Made by a program: the position numbers and the translations under genes. Under the pieces are notes generated by a model. That model had not been told where the DNA came from, did not search any database, and worked only from the letters and a program-made list of their open reading frames with translations. A stretch of DNA of 64,000 bases, taken from positions 4,870,501-4,934,500 of the forward strand of contig CM075780.1 of NCBI GenBank assembly GCA_037974665.1. Reading direction: 5' to 3'. Source of the stretch: Ehretia macrophylla (Eukaryota > Streptophyta > Magnoliopsida > Boraginales > Ehretiaceae). The first letter of the stretch is position 1. Every line of letters begins with the position of its first letter. Shown piece after piece: positions 1 to 10,667 of the stretch.

Positions 1-52
1 GGCTGGGACTGTGAACCGTTAACACAGATAGTAATTATGCCCTCAACATGAC

Positions 53-170
53 AGGTGCAATCATACCAGCACTAATGCACCGGATCCCATCAGAACTCTG
101 AAGTTAAGCGTGCTTGGCGAGAGTAGTATTTGGATGGGTGACCCCCTGGGAAGTCTTCGTGTTGCACACC
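53..170 (+). rRNA. 5S rRNA: 5S rRNA gene, copy 1
   Basis: Changes from the window consensus: G1A, G7A, C47T, one G lost from bases 64-66, C78T, A80T, C105T, C117A. The -28 region reads CAGATAGT in place of CATAAAGG. The lost G is in or just after box A of the internal promoter, so this copy is probably a weak or dead template. Confidence 0.92.
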
Positions 171-727
171 CTTTTCAATTTTTTTGCCCTGGTTAGGGTT
201 GCCAAGATACTTTATCCACCAAATCTCTATTACTGAATCCCACGGAACATTGGGCAAGACAACTTCGCTTCATGTATAGGTTGGGCCCGCAAGCCGAGGG
301 CGTAGGGTTCGTGACCAGGTCTCCGTCGCTCCGCTGCCCATAACTTTTGATCCGTAAGGAGTTACGCGGTGCACAACATACGTTTGCAAAGCTCTCTAAG
401 AGCTCTACGACGGGGGCAGCCAGCTTGCTCGCTGTGCCAATTTTTGGAGCCCAAAATCGAACGTTTTCATTAGTTTCAGATCACTTTTCTTCTTCTGCTC
501 TGTTTTTCCGTCCCGGATCGTACGTCGTGAACTGTTAAAAGGATGACAACCGGACTCGTGGGACATCAGAGGGGCCTACAACATGTTGATATCACGTCTT
601 GCGAGAATGCTGCGTTGTTGAAGCAGATGGGTTGTCGTTAAGCCCATTTGGCCTTTTGAATGGGCCATCTATCTAGGCTGGGACTGTGAACCGTTAACAA
701 ATAAAGGAATTGTGCCCTCAACATGAC

Positions 728-846
728 GGGTACGATCATACCAGCACTAATGCACCGGATCCCATCAGAACTCCGAAGTTAAGCGTGCTTGGGCGAGAGT
801 AGTACTAGGATGGGTGACCCCCTAGGAAGTCCTCGTGTTGTACCCC
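728..846 (+). rRNA. 5S rRNA: 5S rRNA gene, copy 2
   Basis: Changes: G5A, G97A, C114T. G5 and C114 lie in the terminal helix; the two changes do not restore each other's pairing. The ATAAA-like box and both terminator T runs are intact. Confidence 0.95.
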
Positions 847-1403
847 CTTTTCAATTTTTTTTGCCCTGGTTAGGGTTCCCAAGATACTTTATCCACCAAA
901 TTTTTATTAACGAATCCCACGGAACATTAGGCAAGACAACATCGCTTCACGTAGAGGCTGGGCTCGCAAACCGAGGGCGGAGGGTTTGTGACTAGGTCTC
1001 CGTCGCTCCGGTGCCCATAACTTTTGATCCGTAATGAGTTACGCGGCGCACAGTATACCGTTGCAAAGCTCTCTGAGAGCTCTACAACAGGGGTAGCTAG
1101 CTTGCTCGCTGTGCCTATTTTTGGAGCTCAAAATTGAATGTTTTCATTAGTTTCAGGACACTTTTCTTCTTTTGCTCTGTTTTTCCATCCCGGATCGTAC
1201 GTCGTGAACTGTTAAATAGACGACAACCTGACTCGTGGGAGATCAGAGGGCCCTACAACGTGTTGATATCACGTCTTGTGGGGATGCTGCATTGTTGAAG
1301 TGGATGGGTTGTCGTTAAGCCCATTGGGCCTTCTTAAAGGGCCATCTCTCTAGCTGGGACTGTGAACTGTTAACGCATATAGGAATTGTGCCCTAAACTT
1401 GAC

Positions 1404-1521
1404 CGGCGCGATCATAGCAGCACTAATGCACCGGATCACATCAGAACTCCAAAGTTGAGTGTGCTTGGGCGAGAGTAGTACTAGGATGGGTGACCCCTGG
1501 GAAGTCCTCGTGTTGTACCCC
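1404..1521 (+). rRNA. 5S rRNA: 5S rRNA gene, copy 3 (variant subtype)
   Basis: Changes: G1C, T4C, C14G, C35A, G48A, A54G, C57T, one C lost from bases 91-95, C114T. Upstream it has CATATAGG at -28. It shares nearly all of these with copy 4, so the two units arose by a recent duplication. Confidence 0.92.
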
Positions 1522-2077
1522 ATTTTCTATTTTTTTTGCCCTGGTTAGAGTTGCCAAGATACTTTATCCACCAAATCTCAATTACCGAATACCACGGAAC
1601 ATTAGGCAAGACAACATCGCTTCACGTAGAGGCTAGGCCCGCAAACCGAGGGCGTAGGGTTTGTGACCAGGTCTCCGTTGCTCCGGTGCCCATAACTTTT
1701 GATCCGTAAGGAGTTACACGGCGTACAACATACCGTTGCAAAGCTCTCTGAGAGCTCTACGACGGGGGTAGCCAGGTCGCTCGTTATGCCCTTTTTGGAG
1801 ACCAAAATTGAACGTTTTCATCAATTTCAGGCCACTTTTCTTCCTTTGCTTTGTTTTTTCATCCCGGATCGTACGTCGTGAACTGTTAAAAGGACGACAA
1901 CCTGACTCGCGGAACATCAGAGGGCCCTACAACGTGTCGATATCACGTCTTTCGAGGATGCTGTATTGTTGAAGCGGATGAGTTGTCGTTAAGCCCATTG
2001 GGCCTTCTTAAAGGGCCATCTCTCTAGCTGGGACTGTGAACTGTTAACGCATATAAGAATTGTGCCATAAACTTGAC

Positions 2078-2195
2078 CGGCGCGATCATAGCAGCACTAA
2101 TGCACCGGATCACATCAGAACTCCAAAGTTGAGTGTGCTTGGGCGAGAGTAGTACTAGGATGGGTGACCCCTGGGAAGTCCTCGTGTTGCACCCC
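2078..2195 (+). rRNA. 5S rRNA: 5S rRNA gene, copy 4 (variant subtype)
   Basis: Same changes as copy 3 (G1C, T4C, C14G, C35A, G48A, A54G, C57T, one C lost from 91-95) but with the consensus GCACCCC end. The upstream box reads CATATAAG. Confidence 0.92.
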
Positions 2196-2751
2196 CTTTT
2201 CAATTTTTTTTGCCCTGGTTAGAGTTGCCAAGATACTTTATCCACCAAATCTCAATTACCGAATACCACGGAACATTAGGCAAGACAACATCGCTTCACG
2301 TAGAGGCTAGGCCCGCAAACCGAGGGCGTAGGGTTTGTGACCAGGTCTCCGTCGCTCCGGTGCCCATAACTTTTGATCCGTAAGGAGTTACACGGCGTAC
2401 AACATACCGTTGCAAAGCTCTCTGAGAGCTCTACGACAGGGGTAGCCAGGTCGCTCGATGTGCCCTTTTTGGAGACCAAAATCGAACGATTTCATCAATT
2501 TCAGGCCACTTTTCTTCCTTTGCTTTGTTTTTTCATCCCGGATCGTACGTCGTGAACTGTTAAAAGGACGACAACCTGACTCGCGGTACATCAGAGGGCC
2601 CTACAACGTGTCGATATCAAGTCTTTCGAGGATGCTGTATTGTTGAAGCGGATGGGTTGTCGTTAAGCCCATTGGGCCTTCTGAATGGGCCATATCTCTA
2701 GTTGGGACTGTGAACCGTTAACAAATATAGGAATTGTGCCCTCAACATGAC

Positions 2752-2870
2752 CGGTGCGATCGTACCATCACTAATGCACCGAATCCCATCAGAACTCCGA
2801 CGTTGAGCGTGCTTTGGCGAGAGTAGTACTAGGATGGGTGACCCCCTGGGAAGTCCTCCTGTTGCACCCC
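2752..2870 (+). rRNA. 5S rRNA: 5S rRNA gene, copy 5 (mixed subtype)
   Basis: Changes: G1C, A11G, G17T, G31A, A50C, A54G, G64T, G108C. It has the subtype marks G1C, A54G and an AATATAGG box, but keeps C35. It therefore looks like an intermediate or recombinant. A50, A54 and G64 are box A positions. Confidence 0.94.
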
Positions 2871-3400
2871 CTTTTAAATTTTTTTTGCCCTGGTTAGGGT
2901 TGCCAAGATACATTATCAACCGAATCTCTATTACCGAATCCCACAGAACATTAGGCAAGACAACATCGCTTCACGTAGAGGCTAGGCCCACAAACTAAGG
3001 GCGTAGGGTTTGTGACCAGGTCTCCGTCGCTTCGGTGCCCATAACTTTTGATCCGTAAGGAGTTACGCGGTGCACAGCATACCGTTGCAAAGCTCTTTGA
3101 GAGCTCTACGACGGGGGCAGCCAACTTGCTCGTTGTGCCCGTTTTTCGAGCCCAAAATAGAATGTTTTCATTAGTTTCAGGCCACTTTTCTTCTTTTGCT
3201 CTGTTTTTTCGTCCCGGATCGTACGTCGTGAACTGTTTAAAGGACAACAACCTGACTCGCGGGACATCAAAGGTCCCTACAGCGTTTCGATATTACGTCT
3301 TGCAAGGATGTTGTGTTGTTGAAGCAGATGGGTTGCCGTTAAGCCCATTGGGCCTTCTGAATAGGCCATCTCTCTAGGCTGGGACTGTGAACTGTTAACA

Positions 3401-3428
3401 CATAAAGGAATTGTGCCCTTAACATGAC
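3401..3428 (+). promoter_or_regulatory. 5S upstream promoter, common type (shown on copy 6)
   Basis: CATAAAGG begins 28 bases before the gene, a GC step lies near -13, and C is at -1. Plant 5S genes are known to need a TATA-like box near -28, a GC near -12 and C at -1 for Pol III initiation. This arrangement recurs before most copies. Deviations are noted in the copy entries. Confidence 0.75.
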
Positions 3429-3547
3429 GGGTGCGATCATACTTGCACTAATGCACCGGATCCCATCAGAACTCCGAAGTTAAGCGTGCTTGGGCGAGAG
3501 TAGTACTAGGATGGGTGACCCCCTGGGAAGTCCTTGTGTTGCACCCC
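3429..3547 (+). rRNA. 5S rRNA: 5S rRNA gene, copy 6
   Basis: Changes: C15T, A16T, C107T. Both promoter blocks and the terminator are standard. The representative promoter and terminator entries are placed on this copy. Confidence 0.96.
3478..3525 (+). promoter_or_regulatory. 5S internal control region (shown on copy 6)
   Basis: Bases 50-64 (AGTTAAGCGTGCTTG) correspond to box A. Bases 67-72 are the intermediate element, and the region around GGATGGGTGACC corresponds to box C, the binding region of TFIIIA. The positions follow the known eukaryotic 5S layout. Confidence 0.8.
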
Positions 3548-3563
3548 CTTTTCAATTTTTTTT
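3548..3563 (+). terminator. Pol III terminator of 5S, two T runs (shown on copy 6)
   Basis: After base 119 come C, TTTT, CAA and a run of eight T. Pol III stops at runs of four or more T. The distal T8 would act as a backup. Copies 29, 38, 49 and 53 have only TTT in the first run, and copies 59-63 have a G inside the second. Confidence 0.85.
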
Positions 3564-3766
3564 CGCTGGTTAGGGTTGCCAAGATACTTTATCCACCAAA
3601 TCTCTATTACTGAATCCCACGGAACATTAGGCAAGACAACATCGCTTCATGTAGAGGCTAGGCCCGCAAATCGAGGGCGTAGGGTTTGTGACCAGGTCTT
3701 CGTCGCTTCGGTGCCCATAAATTTTGATCTGTAAGGAGTTACGCGGTGCATAGCATACCGTTGAAA

Positions 3767-3781
3767 AGCTCTCTGAGAGCT
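3767..3781 (+). repeat. Spacer palindrome AGCTCTCTGAGAGCT (shown in unit 6)
   Basis: Two 7-base arms, AGCTCTC and GAGAGCT, are exact reverse complements around one central T. The palindrome recurs near the middle of almost every spacer, about 340 bases after the gene start, with scattered substitutions. Its function is unknown. Confidence 0.8.
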
Positions 3782-4104
3782 CTACGACGAGGGCAGCCAG
3801 CTTGCTCAATGTGCCCATTTTTGGAGCCTAAAATCGAACGTTTTCATTAGTTTCAGGCCACTTTTGTTCTTTTGCTCTGTTTTTCCGTCCCGGATCGTAC
3901 GTCGTGAACTGTTAAAAGGACGACAACCTGACTCGCGGGACATCAGAGGGCCCTACAACGTGTCGATATCACGTCTTGCGAGGATGCTACGTTGTTGAAG
4001 CAGATGGGTTGTCGTTAAGCCCATTGGGCCTTTTGAATGGGCCATCTCTCTAGGCTGGGACTGTGAACCGTTAACACATAAAGGAATTGTGCCCTCAACA
4101 TGAC

Positions 4105-4223
4105 GGATGCGATCATACCAACACTAATACACCGAATCCCATAAGAACTCCGAAGTTAAGCGTGCTTGGGCGAGAGTAGTACTGGGATGGGTGACCCCTT
4201 GGGAAGTCCTCGTGTTGTACCCC
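4105..4223 (+). rRNA. 5S rRNA: 5S rRNA gene, copy 7
   Basis: Changes: G3A, G17A, G25A, G31A, C39A, A80G, C95T, C114T. A solo LTR is inserted in its spacer 32 bases after the gene, just beyond the terminator. The gene and terminator are complete. Confidence 0.95.
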
Positions 4224-4250
4224 CTTTTCATTTTTTTTGCCCTGGTTAGG

Positions 4251-4255
4251 GTTGC
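4251..4255 (+). repeat. Target site duplication GTTGC, left
   Basis: Last five array bases before the TGTAAGGCCC end of the solo LTR. They are repeated after its TGACA end, as expected for LTR-element integration. Confidence 0.9.
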
Positions 4256-4276
4256 TGTAAGGCCCGACCCCGAATA

Positions 4277-4640
4277 ACGTGTCCTACCTCGATTTGTGCA
4301 CTTTAGACCTAAAATTATATGATCAACCTTGGATTATGTGTCTTGTCTTGGTTTTCGTGCATACCTCGTTATACGTTCCCTAACCTCGATGTACGTGCGT
4401 TACCTCATTTCGTGTGTTCTAACCTTGAACTGCGTACCTTAACCTAGGTTTAAGAGTCGTACCTCGATTTGCGTGCATTACATTGAATTTCGTGCCTTGC
4501 ATTGGTTTACGTGCATTCACCTAGAATTGCATGCATTAGTCTTGAAGTCCGTGTCTTACCTTGTAGTTTGTGTCTACCTCGTGATTCGTGCCCTGTATTG
4601 ATTTCTGTGTGTGTCTCGTAGTGCGTGCCCTAGACTTAAG
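4277..4640 (+). repeat. Degenerate minisatellite at the 5' end of the solo LTR
   Basis: About 365 bp made of loosely repeated 20-24 base words of the type CGTGCNTTACCTTGANTT, with the core CGTGC and ACCT(C/T)G recurring many times. The same tract opens both LTRs of the large element. The copies are too diverged for a firm period by eye. Confidence 0.6.
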
Positions 4641-6654
4641 AAAGCGTGCCCGCACGCTAATCAATAAAGAATCCTACACAAAGCACTAGACTATAAAATA
4701 ATTCTACAAACACCACTAACTATTATTATAATCCTAATTCAAATCTCTACAAAATCCACTAACACCTAAATAATATATTTTAAACTCACTACAAGACAAA
4801 ATCTCAAAAACCTCTAAACATATCCTATATTATATTCTACCTAAAATCCCTAAATACCCAACATTCTCTTACACACATGTTAAAACAATTCAAAAGATGA
4901 CACAAAATCAGATTTTTGCATGCATGTTTAATTCAAAATGATTCTAGACAAGTCATGACACTAAAACACTTATCAATGCATAAAAAATTGCCCAAAACCA
5001 CCTCAATTTCCTCTCATTTTCGACCAAACCACTCATGGCCCATGCTAGCATTTTAAATTCCACCTTGAAGACACAAAAATCTGATTCATCAAGCTCAAGG
5101 CTGAACATGCTCATCAAAAATTGCAAAAGGCTTTATTCCTTGTCATATTTTGTCATTTCTTCATTTCTTTCTAAAACTTCTTTCTCTCCCTCTCATTTCC
5201 TCTCTCCATTTCGGTTCTTGGCTGAGTTCTCTATCTCCTTGGCTTGTCTTATTCATAACTTAGCTGAGCCAAGTCAAGCAATCATCAAGAAAGTCGAGCA
5301 AACAAGCTAGAGTTCGAAAATCACTCATGCATGTGCATTGAAGCTTCATTTTCGGCCTAGGTGAGTTACTAAGCTTCCATTTCTTTTCTTCAAGTCCTAA
5401 ATACATGCATGTACTAAGAGATTGCTTACTAGGCTAGGAAAAATAGAGAAAACCAAGTTGGAAACTCGGCTAAACAAGAAGAAGAAGAAATTTGAGCCTC
5501 AACAAGGTTTTTGTGCATCTTTTGGTTGATTGCAAAGGTGAGGGTTAAAACCTTTTGAAAACTCTTCAAAATTTCACATGCATGCTCATAAATGTGTGTA
5601 TTTGCTTCTGTACTTGAGCTATATGGTCGTTCATAAGCTTAAACAACCATGCATGGCAAGATCTTGGCTTGAAAATGATGCTAGGTGAAGTCGAAATGGA
5701 TGACAGCTCTCTGACCAGTCTGTTCGAGGCAAGTTTAGCTAAGCAAATGATGTTGAAAATGCTTGAAAATTGGTAGGTGACTAGTTTGGACAGTTTCGGA
5801 CATTTTTCCCAGAAATAGGTTGAAGCTAATTTTGACTCTAAGGTCCTCAAAATGGAAAATCTCTAAAATGTGACAAAATCTGGAAATCTGGAGAAATGAA
5901 GCAGGATTTGGCAGATGCACTGACCTTGTGGAACGAACCATATTTTACTTAGTAAATGTTGTCCAAAATGCATGAAATTTTGTGTACTGCAATATTTTTC
6001 AGTTCTGGACAATTTTTTCAGAAATGGACCAAAGCTAAAACTGACCCTAAGGACCTCACAAACGTCAATTTCTGAAAAGTGTGCAAATCTGGACAGTTTT
6101 GTGCTACCTCACTGTTTCGGCCATAACTAATGATTCTGAACTCCAATTGATGCAAGGGTTGTTTCTGATTTTAGTTAACTTCTTAAGATTTAATTTGACA
6201 TCTTATTCACTGAATTTTGAGATTGTTTGATTATCCTATTGATTGTGGGAAAACAGCCTATTGCAGTAAAGGTTTCATTTAGTTACATGCTTGGAAAATT
6301 GTTGTAACCCCTTTTGTGGTTCTAATTGTGTGGAAATGTGGTGTTGGGATGTTATGTGGACTGTTTTGAGTACTTGAGGATGCTTGAATGTAATGATGAA
6401 TGACTTGAGAATGATTTTGAGTTGACTTAGGGTTTTAATCACACGATTAAGCATGAAATGGAAACCCTAATGACTAGGTAGTTTTGCTAAGTGTTGATTC
6501 TTGGTTATTGTGTGGAAATTATATGGCTTGACTTGCATGTGTTACATGGCTGCCCGTTAAAGTTTAATTTCTTTCAAATGGATATATGAAATGATTATAT
6601 GTTCTAACAACGCCTTATATGCCAATATATCAAAATGTGATCATATACTTGCTC

Positions 6655-6708
6655 GGAGGCAACCTACTTTGTTGCCCTCCTAATGTGATATGTTAAATGT
6701 TATAAATG
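6655..6708 (+). promoter_or_regulatory. Candidate LTR core promoter, solo LTR
   Basis: An imperfect hairpin, GGAGGCAAC with GTTGCCCTCC (6655-6680), stands 20 bases before TATAAATG (6701-6708). The same hairpin and box occur in both LARD LTRs. In those copies CAAC is CGAC, which keeps pairing through G-U. Pol II TATA boxes set the U3/R boundary in LTRs, so R probably starts about 30 bases downstream. No start site can be proved from sequence. Confidence 0.45.
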
Positions 6709-6984
6709 TGCATTGCATACGAGGTTGCAACCTTCAGTGTGGCATGGTAGTGTTTCACGCACGCCGGGCGGCATCGGGCTTGCCGGTGTTACCGTGACTA
6801 CCATGGTCCAATTCCCTCTCTCGCTTGGCATTTCACCCTCGGAGAGTTGGGTTGTAGGTTTCAGGGTACATCCGGAGTACACCCAATTGGGAGCGATAAG
6901 TGGATTATTGAAGTCGGCCGCACCAAATGAATCGAAATTGATATTGAGAGCAAATGCTCACCGTATCCTTTTTACTATGTGTAT

Positions 6985-7128
6985 AAGTACTATCGCTTGG
7001 TTCCTAGAGAACCTCGGGGAGGAAAGACTGGTATTCTTGTTCCTGTACTTATATGTAAGTACTCTCGCTTGGTTCCTAGAGAACCTCGGGGAGGAAAGAC
7101 TGGTATTTCTGTTCCCTTACTTTGTATC
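6985..7128 (+). repeat. 72-bp tandem duplication in the solo LTR
   Basis: Two copies of a 72-base unit containing TCGCTTGGTTCCTAGAGAAC (from 6993 and again from 7065), with a few differences. The LARD LTRs have neither copy; they read directly from CGTATCCTTGAAATG to TGTATCTGTTACTCG. Confidence 0.85.
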
Positions 7129-7989
7129 CGTTACTCGATTTGTTTCATATATTTGCGTACCTTATTATTTGTAATACGTGACATGTTTTCAAAAAATGAG
7201 TTTTCATAAGTTGAACTGGAAAATAAGTTTCAAAACCTATTTCTCGTTCCCCCTCGCTGAGTTCATAAGGACTCACCCTCTTTTATCATCTCAGGTGAAG
7301 AAGATCAAGAACAGGTACCCAAGGACGATGTGCCCAACGATGATTCCTTGGAGTGATTGCCTGTCTTGTGTGCTTTGCATGATTATGGCAATTTGTGAAC
7401 TATGCCACTTGAAGACTATTTCTTTTATGTTGCTCGTTCTTTATTGATGTAAATGACCCCGTTGTAATTTGGGTCTAATTCTGGGATTGTACTATCATAA
7501 CTGGACGAATTTTTATTTGGTTGTTTGCTTTCATTTTCTTAATTAGTAGTTATCGTAGGCAGTCAAACCACTAGATGAACAATCAACTAAGTTAATTCTA
7601 TCTAATTTCACTTAGGTACTCATTTGCAAACTAAAGGATAATAGGTACTTGCATGGTAGGAAATTGACAAATAAACGGGACATAGTCATCATGTTAGGCT
7701 TATTAACCAAACGAGACTTTCAAGATAAACTAGTAGGCAAATCGGTTGGTGACAAATAGGAGTCCTTAATAGAATTGGATTAATGATTGGAATAATTGAG
7801 GCGTTTAGAGAATTAGTCCAAACCAAATAGCCCAATTACAGTCGTTATACTGCCGGTTTATAGAAAAATTTTGGAGTTTAGGCCAAACGTTAAGTGTTAA
7901 ATCTTCATGAACGTTTAAGTACGAGACATGACTTGAATGTTTAGATCACACCCTAGTCTAACCTTTATAGGCCAGGTTGGGGCGTGACA

Positions 7990-7994
7990 GTTGC
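7990..7994 (+). repeat. Target site duplication GTTGC, right
   Basis: First five array bases after the solo LTR. They match 4251-4255, and the spacer resumes in register (GTTGCCAAGATAC). Confidence 0.9.
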
Positions 7995-8519
7995 CAAGAT
8001 ACTTTATCCACCAAATCTCTATTACCGAATCCCACGGAACATTAGGCAAGACAACATCGCTTCACGTAGAGGCTGGGCCCGCAAACCGAGGGCCTAGGGT
8101 TTGTGGCTAGGTCTCCGTCGCTCCGGTGCCCATAACTTTTGATCCGTAAGGAGTTACGCGGCGCACAACATACCGTTGCAAAGCTCTCTGAGAGCTCTAC
8201 GACGAGGGCAGCCAGCTTGCTCGTTGTGCCCATTTTTGGAGCCTAAAATCGAACGTTTTCATTAGTTTTCGGCAACTTTTCTTCTTTTGCTCTGTTTTTC
8301 CGTCCCGGATCGTACGTCATGAACTGTTAAACGGACGACAACCTGACTCGTGGGACATTAGAGGGCCCTACAATGTGTCGATATCACGTCTTGCGAGGAT
8401 GCTGCGTTGTTGAAGTAGATTGGTTGTCGTAAAGCCCATTGGGCCTTTTGAATGGGCCATCTCTCTAGGTTGGGACTGTGAACCATTAACACATAAAGGA
8501 ATTGTGCCCTCAATATGAC

Positions 8520-8638
8520 GGGTGTGATCATACGAGCACTAATGCACCGGATCCCATCAGAACTCCGAAGTTAAGCGTGCTTGGGTGAGAGTAGTACTAG
8601 GATGGGTGACCCCCTAGGAAGTCCTTGTGTTGCACCCC
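8520..8638 (+). rRNA. 5S rRNA: 5S rRNA gene, copy 8
   Basis: Changes: C6T, C15G, C67T, G97A, C107T. First gene after the solo LTR. Three of the five changes are C to T at CG sites. Confidence 0.95.
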
Positions 8639-9196
8639 CTTTTCAATTTTTTTTGCCCTGGTTAGGGTTGCCAAGATACTTTATCCACCAAATCTCTATT
8701 ACCGAATCCCACGGAACATTAGGCAAGACAACATCGCTTCACGTAGAGGCTAGGCCCGCAAACCGAGGGCGTAGGGTTTATGACCAGGTCTCCGTCGCTC
8801 CGGTGCCCATAACTTTTGCTCTGTAAGGAGTTACGCAGTGCACAGCATAACGTTGCAAAGCTCTCTGAGAGCTCTACGACTGGGGCAGCCAGTTTGCTCG
8901 TTGTGCCCATTTTTGGAGCCTAAAATCGAACGTTTTCATTAGTTTCAGGCCACTTTTCTTCTTTTGCTCTGTTTTTCCATCCCGGATCGTACGTCGTGAA
9001 CTATTAAAAGGACGATAACCTGACTCGCGGGAGATTAGAGGGCCCTAGAACGTGTCGATATCACGTCTTGCGAGGATTCTGCGTTGTTGAAGCGGATGGG
9101 TTGTCGTTAAGCCCATTGGTCCTTTTGAATGGGTCATCTCTCTAGGCTAGGACTGTGAACTGTTAACACATAAAGGAATTGTGCCCTCAACATGAC

Positions 9197-9315
9197 GGGT
9201 GCGATCATACCAGTACTAATGCACCTGATCCCATCAGAACTCCGAAGTTAAGCGTGCTTGGGCGAGAGCAATAGTAGGATGCGTGACCCCCTGGGAAGTC
9301 CTTGTGTTGCACCCC
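9197..9315 (+). rRNA. 5S rRNA: 5S rRNA gene, copy 9
   Basis: Changes: C18T, G30T, T73C, G75A, C78G, G86C, C107T. The cluster at 73-86 (AGCAATAGTAGGATGCG) is shared only with copy 10 and alters the region before and inside box C. Confidence 0.95.
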
Positions 9316-9873
9316 CTTTTCAATTTTTTTTGCCCTGGTTAGGGTTGCGAAGATACTTTATCCACCAAATCTCTATTACTGAATCGCACGGAACATTAGG
9401 CAAGACAACATCGCTTCACGTAGAGGCTAGGCCCGCAAACCGAGGGCGTAAGGTTTGTGACCAGGTCTCCGTCGCTCCGGTGCCCATAACTTTTGCTCTG
9501 TAAGGAGTTACGCGGTGCATAGCATAACGTTGCAAAGCTCTCTGAGAGCTCTACGACGGGGGCAGCCAGTTTGCTCGTTGTGCCAATTTTTGGAGCCTAA
9601 AATCGAACGTTTTCATTAGTTTCAGGCCACTTTTCTTCTTTTGCTCTGTTTTTCCGTCCCGGATCGTACGTCGTGAGCTGTTAAAAGGACGATAACCGGA
9701 CTCGCGGGAGATTTGAGGGCCCTACAACGTGTCGATATCACGTCTTGCGAGGATTCTGCGTTGTTGAAGCGGATGGGTTGTCGTTAAACCCATTGGTCCT
9801 TTTGAATGGGCCATCTCTCTAGGCTAGGACTGTGAACTGTTAACACATAAAGGAATTGTGCCCTCAACATGAC

Positions 9874-9992
9874 GGGTGCGATCGTACCAGTACTAATGCA
9901 CCGGATCCTATCAGAACTCCGAAGTTAAGCGTGCTTGGGCGAGAGCAATAGTAGGATGCGTGACCCCCTGGGAAGTCCTTGTGTTGCACCCC
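9874..9992 (+). rRNA. 5S rRNA: 5S rRNA gene, copy 10
   Basis: Changes: A11G, C18T, C36T, T73C, G75A, C78G, G86C, C107T. A recent duplicate of unit 9, exactly 677 bp away. Its following spacer instead resembles that of copy 12. Confidence 0.95.
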
Positions 9993-10548
9993 CTTTTCAA
10001 TTTTTTTTGCCCTGGTTAGGGTTGCCAAGATACTTTATCCACCAAATTTCTATTATTGAATCGCACGGAACATTAGGCAAGAAAACATCGCTTCACGTAG
10101 AGGTTGGGCCCGCAAATCGAGGACGTAGGGTTTGTGACCAGGTCACCGTCGCTCCGGTGCCCATAACTTTTGATCCGCAAGGAGTTACGCGGCGCACAAC
10201 ATACCGTTTCAAAGCTCTCTAAGAGCTCTACGACGGGGGCATCCAGCTTGCCCGCTGTGCCCATTTTTGGAGCCCAAAATCGAACGTTTTCATCAGTTTC
10301 AGGCCACTTTTCTTCTTTTGCACTATTTTTCCGTCCCGGATGTACGTCGTGAAATGTTAAAAGGACGACAACCTGACTCGTGGGACATCAGAGGGCACTA
10401 CTACGTGTCGATATCACGTCTTGCGAGGATGCTGCATTGTTGAAGCGGATGCGTTGTCGTTTAGCCCACTTGGCCTTCTAAATGGGCCATCTCTCTAGCT
10501 GGGACTGTGAACCGTTAACACATATAGGAATTGTGCCCTCAACATGAC

Positions 10549-10667
10549 CAGTGCGATCATACCAGCTCTAATGCACAAGATCGCATCAGAACTTCGAAGT
10601 TGAGCGTGCTTGGGCGAGAGTAGTACAAGGATGGGTGACCCCTTGGGAAGTCCTCGTGTTGCACCTC
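10549..10667 (+). rRNA. 5S rRNA: 5S rRNA gene, copy 11 (variant subtype)
   Basis: Changes: G1C, G2A, A19T, C29A, G30A, C35G, C46T, A54G, T79A, C95T, C118T. Preceded by CATATAGG. It is among the most diverged copies and probably not functional. Confidence 0.92.

Larger units (their letters stand above)
1..4255 (+). repeat. 5S rDNA tandem array, segment 1 (copies 1-7)
   Basis: Seven 5S units, each with a 119-nt gene and about 558 bp of spacer. The window opens inside the promoter of copy 1, and the segment ends where a solo LTR interrupts the spacer of copy 7. In all copy entries, base 1 is the first G of GGGTGCGATC and base 119 the last C of GCACCCC. The spacer runs in order: a T-rich terminator; a CG-rich part; the palindrome AGCTCTCTGAGAGCT; a pyrimidine-rich stretch; a TGGGCC pair; and the ATAAA-like box before the next gene. 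I see no gene or other element in the spacers. Copies 3 to 5 belong to a variant subtype with C at base 1 and G at base 54. Confidence 0.97.
4256..7989 (+). mobile_element. Solo LTR of the LARD family found at 41844-54882
   Basis: The insert begins TGTAAGGCCCGACC, ends GGGGCGTGACA, and has a five-base target duplication. It aligns along most of its length to both LTRs of the large element, in the same orientation. There is no internal region, primer binding site or second LTR, so it is a solo LTR left by recombination between the LTRs of a complete copy. Relative to the LARD LTRs it has a 72-bp tandem duplication (6985-7128). It also lacks about 158 bp at the position near 6525, where TATATG flanks the missing piece in the LARD copies. 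It includes AT-rich and pyrimidine-rich stretches, a TATAAATG box at 6701, and a GC-rich stretch downstream of it. Open frames inside are short and not recognisable. Confidence 0.92.

Noticed and set aside
347..4000. Many open frames of 60-110 codons recurring along the array on both strands
   Set aside because: They recur at the 5S unit period, overlap the rRNA gene or its spacer, and break wherever units differ. They are chance frames in a repeat, not a protein family.
6961..7174. A repeat protein of two 24-residue units in the solo LTR
   Set aside because: The 72-bp duplication happens to be divisible by three. The other LTRs lack it, and no conserved protein context exists.
4256..7989. 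A protein-coding gene inserted in the array
   Set aside because: TG...CA ends, a five-base target duplication and similarity to LTRs at 41844 and 51078 identify a solo LTR. Its frames are short and shift between copies.
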